A DNA stretch of 64,000 bases, from contig JAKGHH010000006.1 of NCBI GenBank assembly GCA_022828595.1, positions 13,512,499 through 13,576,498 on the forward strand, read 5' to 3'. Under the pieces are notes generated by a model. It had not been told where the DNA came from. It was given only the letters and a program-made list of their open reading frames with translations, and ran no database searches. The translations under genes were made by a program, and so were the position numbers. The DNA is from Nelumbo lutea (lineage: Eukaryota > Streptophyta > Magnoliopsida > Proteales > Nelumbonaceae). The number at the start of each line of letters is the position of its first letter. Position 1 is the first letter of the stretch. Of this stretch, positions 53,866 through 64,000 are shown piece by piece.

Positions 53866-55500
53866 ACTTATATAATACTAAAGCGTCACCATGGGCTGTC
53901 AATAGTAACAAGACTAGTTTTTATGGTTATTTAGTTAGTAGTACTCACCTAAGGAGGGCCATAGACTCTTCTTGTAGAGGGCAGCCACAGATGCTCTTTA
54001 CCGCTAAACCTTGAATTGTAGATACCTTTCGTAAAATGCAAAACAAAAACGAATAAAATAAATTATAGTTTAGGGAGAAAATAACTAAAAAGTTTATCAT
54101 ATGGTCGATATTGTTTCCCCTGAGATGACACAAAGTAGGAGCTCGTGGGCATGGAAAACAAAGTGAATATGTTCTCTACATTGTAGCCCAATATGTATCA
54201 TCATCAGAGAAACCTAAGGACTTAAGCCCTTAACCACCTGGAGAATATTCTAGAATTCTTAAGTCATTAACCGTTTAGGGGATGCTCTAAAATTCTTGCC
54301 TATGCATGAGGTGAGCCCTATTCTTGTCTATAAATAGTAGGGCTCATGACGTGAAAAGGAACTTCTATCATTCTGACCATTCTATCATTCATCTTTCCAC
54401 CATTTGGTTCCATTTGCTTTGTCCAGACTTAAGTCATTCCCTAAGCTTTCTAACCCTAGCATCATCTTGCCCTTTATTACCTAAAATTTTCATTTTCACT
54501 TAAACAAACTAGTATCATCTCTGATGCCGTTAGTATTTCCAGCATCCTAGTCACTATCTCCAGAACTTGGGTCATCTTTATAGTGCCATACCTACACAAG
54601 TAATTCAAACAAGACGTTAAGAAGCAATTGGATAAGGAGATCAAAGTCCTTGGTCAGATTGAGGAGGTGAGTATCCCTTTGATGAATTCAAGAATTACCT
54701 TAGGGAAAGCAAAATACTTTCATAGTTAACCCCTCTAGCTACACACAATTAAATAGTGTATCTAAAAGAATGAATTGAACATGATTAGATATGATTCGAT
54801 CTATACTCGTTCACTGTGAACATCCCAATTGAGTTTGGGGTTCACTCCATGGCTGAAATGGTATAGAGCCACCACCCATTAATGCAAGGAACATGGGAGT
54901 GACGTGCCTCCCAAGTTCAAAAAACAGAACAAGACTCTCATGTGCCCAAAGTAAGGTTATTCTAGGTACTTTTTAGGGGAGAGAGGGAAGGTGTTAGGCA
55001 TCCCTCTCCTATATTCAACATGTAGTATCATTCCCTTAATTAAGTAAAAAAAAAAAAAAAACCTAGAATGGATTAAGCCAACAAGAATGCTAGTGAGTTT
55101 GCCTACCAAAGAGGATGGTCACTGTGGGGTTGTTTCCCAAGTGATTCAACTACACGGCACCCTCCCTCTTTATCCAAATTTCCTTACACTCCTACTAAGA
55201 AGATGAAAGAGGCCAAATCACAAGGGGTTCAATCCCCCATGTGCAACCTCTCTAAAGCAGTTCTCAACCCAAAAAGTAAACAATCATGATAGCCAAAAAA
55301 AAAAAAAATTCGAATTAGGATGAGAACAGAATTAATAACACCAATAAATATACATTCTTTCATTCAAAAAAAAAAAAATCTAAAATGCATGTCCACTTAA
55401 CTAATCACAACCGAATTGGACCCCAATTAATATAAGTTGATTTCAGCACTGTTTTTTGGTTCAAAACATGCCCAATAAACACTAAAAGAGCATGGGATAA
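53866..55500. other. Unassigned AT-rich region
   Basis: No gene. 54335-54345 (TATAAATAG) within a copia/gypsy-like leader and TGGTATAGAGCC at 54858-54869 hint at a decayed LTR and primer site, but borders are not visible. GGGAAGGTGTTAGGCATCCC (about 54984-55003) is a motif common in plant LTR elements. Poly-A runs occur at 55045-55061 and 55298-55308. Confidence 0.35.
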
Positions 55501-55878
55501 TGATACGTGCATGCATGCAGCAGCCGAAGACCCGGTCAAAGTGGATAGCAGCAGAAGACACGGTCATGTTAGCTCTTAGTTGGGATAAGCCTTATCCATT
55601 CAGTTTTAATTCTGTTAGAATAGATAAGTCTTCAATTCTGTTCCTAGATAAGTGCATTCTGTTTCCTAGATAAGTGCATTCTGTTTTTTTTGTTGATAAG
55701 CTCCTAAGATTAAGGGGCAGTAGTTCCTATTTCTACTCCTAGTTTGTAGCACCATAAGGCTATAAATATAGCCTGAATGAATGGAGTTGGATTGGCTTTT
55801 CTACAAACAAACTCTCTCTCTCTCTCTTCTCCTTATTCTAGATCCTTCTCCCTCTTGTTAGATAACTTGAGCGTATCA
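55501..55878 (+). repeat. Chromovirus G 5' LTR
   Basis: 378 bp, TGATACGTGC to GAGCGTATCA. CTATAAATATAGCC near 55760 is a TATA box, followed by a (CT)n tract. The first bases contain the palindrome TGCATGCATGCA. Confidence 0.93.
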
Positions 55879-55879
55879 T

Positions 55880-55894
55880 TGGTATCAGAGCCGG
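55880..55894 (+). other. Chromovirus G primer-binding site
   Basis: TGGTATCAGAGCCGG, a perfect initiator Met tRNA complement over its first 12 bases, one base after the LTR. Confidence 0.9.
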
Positions 55895-55901
55895 TTCGAC
55901 G

Positions 55902-58900
55902 ATGGATACCCGTGGAAAGACTAACGCGGAGTTCCGCAATGAGGTCAATGAAACCTTAGCACGACATGAGTCGAGCTTCGACCAAATGAACACTGTCTTA
56001 CAAGCAGTGTTAACTGAACTCCAAGCCCTTCGAGCCTCACGAACCACTCCCAATACCACTCCCGAGACCAACCCCTTCGCCCATGAAGAATCCTCACACC
56101 CCCATACTTCCCGCTCAAGCTCCACCCATGACCACCCTCATCAACACGTCAAGCTGTCATTCCCAAAATTTAATGGGGATGATCCGAGCGGTTGGATTTA
56201 CAAGGCGGAGCAGTATTTTGAATTTCAAAATATTATTCCGGACCAACAGGTGCAGCTAGCTTCCTTCCATTTGGAAGGCATCGCCTTACAGTGGCACAGG
56301 TGGTTGACCAAGCATCGCGGACCGCTCACATGGGAAGAACTCTCCAAAGCGGTGTTACAACGGTTCGGCCCCACCGACTACGAGGACCCATCAGAGGCAT
56401 TAACCCGCCTAAAGCAAACCACCACTGTGACGGCTTATCAAGAAGCCTTCGAGAGGCTCTCTCACCAAGTTGACGGCCTGCCCGAGAGCTTTCTCATTGG
56501 CTGTTTCATTGCAGGACTTCGTGATGACGTTCGTTTAGATGTGAAGATCAAGTAGCCTCGAACTTTGATAGAGGCGATTGGAGTGGCCCGGTTAATTGAG
56601 GAACGAAATCACTTACAGCGGAGAGCTAGCCAACCGATTCGATCCCCATCAGCCATGACAACCCAGAAGGTGTCGCCCAACCCCATGGCCGGTGTACTTG
56701 GGCCTCCACCAAGCTCGCGCGCGAACCAGGTTTTCAGTGCTCCTTCCCCAACATTCCGGCGACTCACCAACCAGGAGGCGCGAGAACGTCGTGAGAAGGG
56801 GCTGTGTTACTACTGTGATGAGAAGTTCACCTCCGGCCACCGTTGTGCACGTCCACAACTGTTCATGATTGAGGATCCGGAACCGGCGGACGCGGAGACT
56901 GTCGAATCAGAGGAGGAAAACCAAGAAGCCATCCCTGAAATCTCCTTCCACGCTATTGCAGGAGCTGAGCAGCCGCAAACCATACGTGTTTTTGGGAAAC
57001 TGAAAAACAAGAACGTGACCGTATTAATTGACGGCGGCAGCACCCACAACTTCATTGATCAAGCCATCGTCTCCAAGCTTGGGTTGCCAGTGAACCGAGA
57101 CAAGAAATTTCAAGTTATGGTGGCCAATCGTGAAAAGATCGAGTGCATGGGGCAGTGCCGATCTCTCACCCTCGCCATTCAAGGACACCCCGTTACCGTT
57201 GACTATTATGTTCTTCCCGTTGCAGCATGCCAGTTGGTGTTGGGAGTACAGTGGCTAGAGACGCTTGGACCCGTCGAGATGGATTACAAACAACTAACCT
57301 TGACGTTCAAAAAGGAGGGACTCTCTTGCACCTTCCAAGGATTGGGACGAGCCAGCATCGAAGCGTTAACCAACAAAGAATGCAATGGGTTACAAGGTAC
57401 GGGATTTTTTTTTCAAATAGTTCCTTCACATAGCAGCGGCCAACCAGGTTTTCTTCCACCCGAGATGGACCACATTCTCACTGAATTTTCCCATGTGTTT
57501 GAGCCGCCCACAAGCCTGTCTCCTAAACGACCACATGACCACCGGATTGCACTGCTTCCCGACAAAGGACCGGTGAGTGTGAGGCCATACCGATACCCGT
57601 ATTACCAGAAGACCGAAATAGAGAAGATGGTGAAGGAGCTTTTGCAGACAGGGCTGACAAGACCAAGCAATAGCCCATTCTCATCGCCGGTTTTGCTAGT
57701 GAAGAAGGCTGATGGAGCTTGGCGGTTTTGCGTGGATTACCGAGCACTGAACGAAATCACTATTAAAAACAAGTATCCCATTCCCGTGATTGATGAATTA
57801 TTAGATGAGCTCTACGGCACCAAATTTTATTCCAAACTAGATCTACGGTTGGGATACCATCAGATTCGAGTGCAAGAAGAAGGCGTTCCTAAAACGGCTT
57901 TCCGAACACATGAAGGGCATTACGAGTTCTTAGTGATGCCGTTCGGCTTGACGAATGCACCTGCAACTTTTCAAAGCCTCATGAACGACCTCTTCCGCCC
58001 ATACCTCCGGAAATTTATTTTGGTCTTCTTCGACGACATTCTGGTTTATTCTAAATCATGGGAAGACCACCTATCTCATTTGAGAGTTGTTCTAACTGTA
58101 TTATCCTCTAACAAATTATTTGCAAAAATGTCAAAATGTCAATTTGGGGTTTCGCAGGTCGAGTACTTGGGTCATGTGATTTCAGAACAAGGCGTGTCCG
58201 TTGATCCAGCCAAAATACAAGCTATTCTCGCATGGCCTACACCGACATCAGCAAAGGGGGTCCGTGGCTTCCTCGGGTTAGCAGGATATTACCGGAAGTT
58301 CATCCGCGACTTCGGAAGCATTGCAGCTCCCTTAACCCAACTGTTGACCAAAGGGGGATTTCAATGGAACGAGGCAGCAGAGCTGGCCTTTCAGCAATTG
58401 AAGAAGGCACTCACTTCACCGCCAATCCTACGTCTACCAGATTTCTCCCAACGGTTTGTGATTGAATGTGATGTGAGTGGAACCGGGATTGGCGCCATCC
58501 TTATCCAGCAAAACCGACCGGTGGCCTACTTCAATGAAGCATTGAAAGGTTCAGCCTTGGCATTATCCACCTATGAGAAGGAGATGTTAGCTATTGTCAA
58601 AGCCGTTAAGAAATGGCGCCCATATCTGCTTGGGAAACCATTCACAGTCCGCACCGACCAAAAAAGTCTTAAATATTTACTCAAGCAGAGGATAACCACA
58701 TCGGCACAAACGCGGTGGCTGCCAAAGATACTGGGCTACGACTATGAGATCGAGTATAAAAAAGGGGCTGAGAACCAAGGTGCGGATTCCTTGTCACGTA
58801 TGGCTGAATTTCAGTTTCTTTCCATCTCTATACCACACGCAGACTGGTGGCCGACGCTACAAGAAGAGGTCAAACAAGACACCTTTTATGGGGAATTGAT

Positions 58901-60362
58901 GAAAAAGCGACCCTCCCACAAGTTGCTTCAACGGGATGGGGTATGGTTCAAGGGGGACAAGATTTATTTGAGCCCCGCCTCCACCTTGATTTCAAAGGTG
59001 GTGGCGGACTGCCACTCATCCCCTGTAGGGGGACACTTTGGGTTTCATAAGACCCTCTCTCGCATCAAGCACAGCTTCCTTTGGCCCCACATGCGTCGGA
59101 TGGTGAAGGAGTTCTTGCAACAATGTGACGTATGTCAGCGCTTCAAAACAGATTGCATGAGACCAACGGGATTGCTTCAGCCATTACCAATTCCTACTCA
59201 AATGTGGACAGACATCTCCATGGACTTCATCGAAGGATTGCCTTCCTCCAATGGGTACACGGTTATCATGGTAATTGTGGATCGGTTGACAAAATATGCC
59301 CACTTCATTCCCTTAAAACACCCATTCACTGCCACCACAGTCGCGAAGGCATTTGTTGCCAACGTTGTCCGCCTACACGGAGTACCAACATCCATTGTTA
59401 GCGACCGTGACAAGGTATTCATCAGCTCATTCTGGCAGACACTTTTTCAAATGCATGGGACGAAATTGTGTATGAGCTCCAGTTACCACCCCTAAACCAA
59501 TGGGCAAACCGAAGTTGTTAACCGGACGTTGGAGCAATATCTACGGTGCTTTGCAGGTGACCAGCCGCGAAAATGGGTAGAGTGGGTTCCTTGGGCAGAA
59601 TACAACTACAACACCTCCACTCACTCTTCCACCAAAATGACACCCTTCGAAGCAGTCTACAGAATCCCACCCCCTAGTCTCCTGACCTATGTACCGAGTA
59701 CAGCTCGAGTAGGGGCAGTTGACGAATATTTGCGTGACCGGGACATCATCCTACGCGAGCTACAACATAACCTCCAGGTAGCCCGGAACCGGATGAAATG
59801 TCAAGCGGACCAGTACCGACGAGAAGTCTCGTTCGTAGCAGGTGACTTCGTGTATGTGAAGCTACAGCCTTACCGGCAGACCTCGGTGGCGTTTCGGCGT
59901 TCCATGAAGCTCGCCCCACGTTATTTTGGGCCGTACCCAATCATTGAGAAGATTGGTCCAGTAGCCTACCGCTTAGCCTTGCCCCTCGGCTCTCAAATCC
60001 ACAATGTGTTTCATGTCAGTTTGCTGCGGAAGCACTTGGGACCCATCACCCCTACTTCCACTCAACTTCCTCCAATCTTGGATACTTCGACCATCCTACC
60101 CCAACCGGAAGCAATCCTGGATCGTCGTATTATTCACAAGGGCAAATACCGCCCAAAATCCGAAGTCTTGGTCAAATGGATTGGGGCGCCAGCTGAGGAT
60201 GCAACCAGGGAGAATGAATGGCGCTTCAGAAAATCTTATCCCGACTTCCTTGCGGACAAGGGTCCTTCAGGGGGGGAGGAGAATGATACGTGCATGCATG
60301 CAGCAGCCGAAGACCCGGTCAAAGTGGATAGCAGTAGAAGACCCGGTCATGTTAGCTCTTAG
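55902..60362 (+). pseudogene. Chromovirus G gag-pol polyprotein with two nonsense codons
   Basis: One continuous frame of 1487 codons, stop included, starting MDTRGKTNAEFRNEVNETL. Gag: PKFNGDDPSGWIYKAEQYF, TWEELSKAVLQRFGPTDYED, HQVDGLPESFLIGCFIAGL. Knuckle CYYCDEKFTSGHRC (about 56806-56847), protease VLIDGGSTHNFID (57025-57063), RT with WRFCVDYRALNEITIKNKYP, VMPFGLTNAPATFQSLMND and catalytic FFDDILVYS (58028-58054), RNase H VIECDVSGTGIGAILIQ and FTVRTDQKSLKYLL, integrase GGHFGFHKTL, CDVCQRFK, DISMDFIEGLP, IVSDRDKVF, NGQTEVVNRTL, and a chromodomain VLVKWIGAPAEDAT (60168-60210) whose usual following Trp is Arg. Nonsense codons: TAG at 56553-56555 and TAA at 59493-59495, each one C-to-T from Gln. 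The frame runs 79 bases into the 3' LTR before stopping. Confidence 0.93.
60270..60283 (+). other. Chromovirus G polypurine tract
   Basis: GGGGGGAGGAGAA immediately before the 3' LTR; it lies inside the coding frame, where it reads GGEEN. Confidence 0.9.
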
Positions 60363-60698
60363 TTGGGATAAGCCTTATCCATTCAGTTTTAATTCTGTTA
60401 GAATAGATAAGTCTTCAATTCTGTTCCTAGATAAGTGCATTCTGTTTCCTTGATAAGTGCATTAGATAAGTCTTCAATTCTGTTCCTAGATAAGTGCATT
60501 CTGTTTTTTTTGTTGATAAGCTCCTAAGATTAAGGGGCAGTAGTTCCTATTTCTACTCCCAGTTTGTAACACCATAAGGCTATAAATATAGCCTGAATGA
60601 ATGGAATTGGATTGGCTTTTCTACAAACAAACTCTCTCTCTCTCTCTTCTCCTTATTCTAGATCCTTCTCCCTCTTGTTAGACAACTTGAGCGTATCA
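60284..60698 (+). repeat. Chromovirus G 3' LTR with internal 37-bp duplication
   Basis: 415 bp. Compared with the 5' LTR it has an extra block repeating GATAAGTCTTCAATTCTG and the following TTCCTAGATAAGTGCATTC (about 60453-60505). Otherwise about seven substitutions. Confidence 0.92.
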
Positions 60699-60703
60699 GA
60701 TAA

Positions 60704-62474
60704 TCATTGAAAGCTATCAACAAACTATCCTAATTTTTCCTACATCTAGTCACAAGAGAACTAAACTTCAAGAAAATTGCATAACAACATTCAATAAATA
60801 AAATAGACAAATCTGAAATAAGGGACTACCTAGAATATTAGTATAAGAATAAACAAACAAGTAGCTCAAATCGGCATGTTTCACTTAACTTAGACAAAAT
60901 CAAATTAAAAAGCTATGGAAATGAACAAATTTCAGCACTGAAATAAATTCAAACTAAGCTAAAATAAACACTATAATACATGGGATATTCATTTAAATTG
61001 ATTAACAAAATGCTCTAATGGTTCATACATCTAACCACCATATGGTCAACTAAAGATAATGCATGAAATTATCATATAAGCAGACAATGAAGTTTTGAAA
61101 AAAATAAAACTAACTACAAAATCAATAGGATGCATAAGGAAAAAAATAATATTAAGAATTAAAAACAAAAATGAAAAGAAAAAAAAATGAGTGAAGTGAG
61201 AAGATCAACTTTTTTGTGGCCTTTGATCAAATGGATAGTGGGGGGATGCAATGGACTGGATTTTTTCCTCCAGATTTGCACAAATATTGTAGAGGAATCC
61301 CCTTTCTAGTTTTCTTCTTGGGATTGTTTTGCTCCCAAGATCCTTGGACTGGATGTCTTCCTTCTTCCTTCTTGCTTTTCTTTTCTTTTCTTTTTTTTTT
61401 TGTGTTTCTACCTTAGTGGAAATGTACTAAGTTTTCCACACAAGCTCTCTCTCCTTTTTGTTTTGTTTGGGGTTGCTTGGACTAAATGAGAAGGATGAAG
61501 GTAGTGGGGGTTCATTGGTTGAGGTGGTTCAGTGGAAGGAAGAAGAAGAGGGTGAGTTCGGTTGGGTTATGTGGGGGTAAAGGTTTGAGAGAGAGATCAA
61601 TGGCTCAATCCAAAGGGGAGGAGAGTTCTTGAGGGTTCGGTGGTGATGGAAAGGAAGAGAATGAAGCTAGGTTTTGTTGTGAGAGGAAAAGGATGGAAGG
61701 TAGGAGAATGAGAGCTAGAGAGAGAGAGATCAATTGGTTCAGATCATACCTAGGCTGAAAAGGGTGAAGGCCCTCCATCTTCTTTTCTTTCTTTCTTTTG
61801 TTTTCTTATTCTTCTCTCTCTTATTCTCTTATCCTTTCTTCTTTCTTTCTTCTTGGCCGAAAATCCCTGTTGATGTTTTCTTTTTCTTCATTTTTTGATG
61901 GAAATGGAGAAGTAAGAAGATGGTATTCGGTGGTGTTTTTGATGGAGGTTAAAGGAGATGGAGATGGGGGATAGGAAGTAGGAGGCATTGTGAGAGGGAG
62001 AGATCTTGAGAAGGGTTCGATGGTGGAAGGTTTTGATGGCTGGTTTCATGTTATGGAGGTTTATTCATGGAGGACTTGGGAGAGGGAGCCATACCTTGAA
62101 TTCCCAAAAATGTTCTCAACATAGAGGCCTTAGCTTTAACAGCATAGGCCAAAGTTAACTCATAAAATGCCATATAAATACCGAAATATTCGCAATGCAC
62201 GGTTGTAAAAGGCTGTGCAATGGGTGTGGTCAGGGTCTTCGCACGGGTATTTCTGTCATAAAATGCCAAACAACATCTACTTTCCCAAAAGAGAGCCGTT
62301 ACTTTTCCATACTGAACGGGTATTTCTGTCATTATGCAGAGTTCCTGATTTCTCACCACTGAGAGGATTTGTTATCGTCTCGGAGAGAAGTGTATCACTG
62401 GCTCACTGCCTCGTCATCTATTTGAAAACTCAATTTCCCTCCCCATAGAGCAGAGAGAAAGACGAGCAGCAATA
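60704..62474 (+). promoter_or_regulatory. Intergenic region and promoter side of the permease gene
   Basis: 60704-61200 is A-rich non-coding. 61200-62060 is G- or T-rich with pyrimidine runs (61375-61400, 61775-61850), no gene seen. Near the gene, ACGGGTATTTCTGTCAT occurs twice (about 62243-62259 and 62318-62334), and CATATAAATACC at about 62170 could be a TATA box. The 5' UTR is probably within 62400-62474. Confidence 0.45.
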
Positions 62475-63860
62475 ATGTCGCTTTGCTCGTCCTCTCTTCA
62501 AATTCCTCTCCTCTCAATTCAATCAAGAAGACGCCAACCACTTCCAATTACACTTTCTCAGGATAAAATCTTCAGATCGTTCCAGTTCACATCGCCTTCT
62601 CGACCAATTTCTCCTTTTCGAACCCTAACGTGTTTCTCGCAGAGGCAACCCACCGAAAAATTTGAGAGGCTGTTTTCTAACTTGAATCAAGCAACATTGA
62701 AGAGGGAGCCGGGTCAGTTTTCAAGTTTCTATTGAATTTGAACTTCAATGCCTCCATAATTCAAATTTCTCCGCATTTTTTGTTTTTGATCAACAGCAAT
62801 GTCTCCTGCGTTTCTTTTACCATTTTTTTCTGTTTTTATTTTTTCTTATTTTTTGAGAAATTAGGTGTCCTTAAGAATGATGAGTGAGTTGGGCATTAAA
62901 TAGTTTCTGTTGTTTTTTGTTTTTATTTTTCAGGTAGCCTTTCTAGTGGAATTTTTCTGGTTGCAGGAACCACGGTATGATTTCCTCGTTAACGGATTTC
63001 ATACAGAGGTCAATGCTCACAGATATGCTTAGATGACTGCTGACGTTCTATACATAGAAACGCTATTGCGTATACATACTTTCGTACTAATGCTTCTCTA
63101 GGTGGTAAATATTTTTTTAAAGTTAATACAGTAAATGTATTCATTCAAGCATATGGCTTGCATATATTCTCTTATTTGTATTCGCTAACATGCTTATAAC
63201 CGTAAGAGTTCATGCTTTTAAGTTCATGGTTGTACTTGCATGACACATTCATACATCTATTTCATATTGCACATAATCATTTTGCCAGCATTGATATGGT
63301 GCTGATAGGATAAACTTAGGTAGGTGAAAGCGCGTATTTGACATACACTGATACAAGCTCAACTGTAAACAGACCTGGGGTTTTCTGGTTTGAGATATAA
63401 AATTAGATCTTTTTAATCTGCAACTGAACAATTGACCAATAATAATTGATAAATTGGCTAGTATATGAGCCTTAACATGGGTTTTGGAGAACCTTTTGTT
63501 GATAAAAAAAATTTCAGATCCAACCTTGTTTACAAAACATTGCAGTTTTATATGTAAATGCATTCATGCAAGTAAACATTCACTTACCTCAATACCGTTG
63601 CATTTTAGGAAGACATTGGATATGTCTTTTGATTCATAAATTACATATCTAGTTAGCTAATAATGAAAACTAACACCTATCTTAATCTAAAAATAGGACT
63701 ATATTATTGATTAATCTGCTTTATTTGCTTTAACATTCTCATTTCCAAATTCTTTTAAATTTTATAGGTAGGTGCAGGTATCCTTGCAATCCCTGCAGTG
63801 ACACAAGAAGCAGGATTTCTGGCCTCTGCAATTACATGCATCATATGCTGGATTTATATG
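62475..63860 (+). CDS. Tyrosine/tryptophan permease family protein, plastid-targeted (first three exons, partial)
   Basis: Coding exons 62475-62712, 62934-62974 and 63768-63860 have GT-AG borders and join in frame for 124 codons; the donor GTAATAG at 63861 leads out of the window. Residues 1-80 (MSLCSSSLQIPLLSIQSRRR...) are rich in Ser, Arg and Pro with almost no acidic residues, as in a chloroplast transit peptide. The following SGIFLVAGTTVGAGILAIP and TQEAGFLASAITCIICWIYM form the first two membrane segments of the aromatic amino acid permease (TyrP/Mtr, HAAAP) family, with the GAGILAIP signature. Plant homologues are annotated as chloroplast tyrosine-specific transport proteins; the substrate is unproven here. 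No lesions are seen. The ATG is the first in frame and fits the transit peptide. Confidence 0.83.
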
Positions 63861-64000
63861 GTAATAGTTAGGTTGAATGGTATTATTCACAGAGCTGTTT
63901 GTTTATGAGTGATTACTCCATCCCTTTCTGTTTTCTTTTTCAATTGTGCATTACCTTTTTTGATGAGTTATTTACAACCCAAAAAAAATAGAGAAAAAAA
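63861..64000 (+). other. Permease gene intron 3, partial
   Basis: Begins with a GT donor after an in-phase exon; AT-rich to the window end with an A-rich run at 63986-64000. No further exon in the window. Confidence 0.7.

Larger units (their letters stand above)
55501..60698 (+). mobile_element. Chromovirus G: young, nearly intact Ty3/gypsy element (Reina-like)
   Basis: Complete structure: LTRs 55501-55878 and 60284-60698, target duplication GATAA (55496-55500, 60699-60703), primer site, one polyprotein frame, polypurine tract. Total 5198 bp. The short length, short LTRs, single gag-pol frame and C-terminal chromodomain fit the Reina group of chromoviruses. The LTRs differ by about seven substitutions plus one 37-bp duplication, about 2%, the lowest divergence in the window. 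Confidence 0.93.

Noticed and set aside
54300..54880. TATAAATAG plus a TGGTATAGAGCC primer-site-like sequence suggesting another LTR element
   Set aside because: No LTR ends, no target duplication and no gag downstream; the primer-like match may be chance.
1..64000. CRISPR arrays, rRNA or tRNA genes
   Set aside because: No regularly spaced repeat-spacer structure, no rRNA blocks and no sequence with a convincing tRNA box pattern; the tRNA-like matches are retrotransposon primer sites.

Overview
This window is plant nuclear DNA: angiosperm host genes with GT-AG introns set in a dense nest of transposable elements. Only two host genes look intact, an FLX-like coiled-coil gene (6175-7430, +) and the first three coding exons of a plastid-type tyrosine/tryptophan permease gene (62475 to beyond the window end, +). 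A third host-derived sequence is a dead copy of phytochromobilin synthase (HY2) on the minus strand (44936-51656), cut in two by a Copia element. The species cannot be named from sequence alone; a large, repeat-rich angiosperm genome fits.

Layout. 1-5880 is a patchwork of broken LTR elements: a Tat-like gypsy fragment with part of an LTR (1-612, -), a 3'-truncated Copia A (613-4516, -), a chromovirus pol end split by a Tourist-like MITE (4520-5447, +) and a Copia B 3' end with LTR (5448-5880, +). The FLX-like gene follows, then a gypsy solo LTR with perfect CCTCT target duplications (8201-9125). 11948-31013 is one old Copia (C, +) swollen to 19 kb by three insertions: Copia D (13252-18741, -, TSD TGAAG), a hAT-like non-autonomous element (19340-20138) and a LINE (about 20855-27887, +). 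31014-33600 is a second LINE remnant holding another hAT-like element (31582-32387, TSD GAGTTGAC). A gypsy gag fragment, a MITE and a chromovirus E (37504-43372, -) follow.

44119-52834 is bounded by 13-bp inverted repeats and TTA duplications, as in PIF/Harbinger elements. It contains the HY2 pseudogene, Copia F (45436-51178, +) and about five AT-rich tandem repeats of about 158 bp. 55501-60698 is the youngest and most complete element, a Reina-like chromovirus G (+) with GATAA duplications, LTRs about 2% diverged and one reading frame broken by only two nonsense codons. The permease gene starts 1.8 kb further on.

The genes do not form a pathway; the content is an insertion history. Most reverse transcriptases carry a visible lesion at or near the catalytic motif. 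I saw no CRISPR array, rRNA or convincing tRNA, and nothing that amounts to a new multi-gene system. The most unusual object is the HY2 copy with a poly-A tract inside a TIR-bounded locus, containing a 21-bp perfect palindrome where conserved HY2 sequence should be. All homology calls come from reading motifs, not from database searches.
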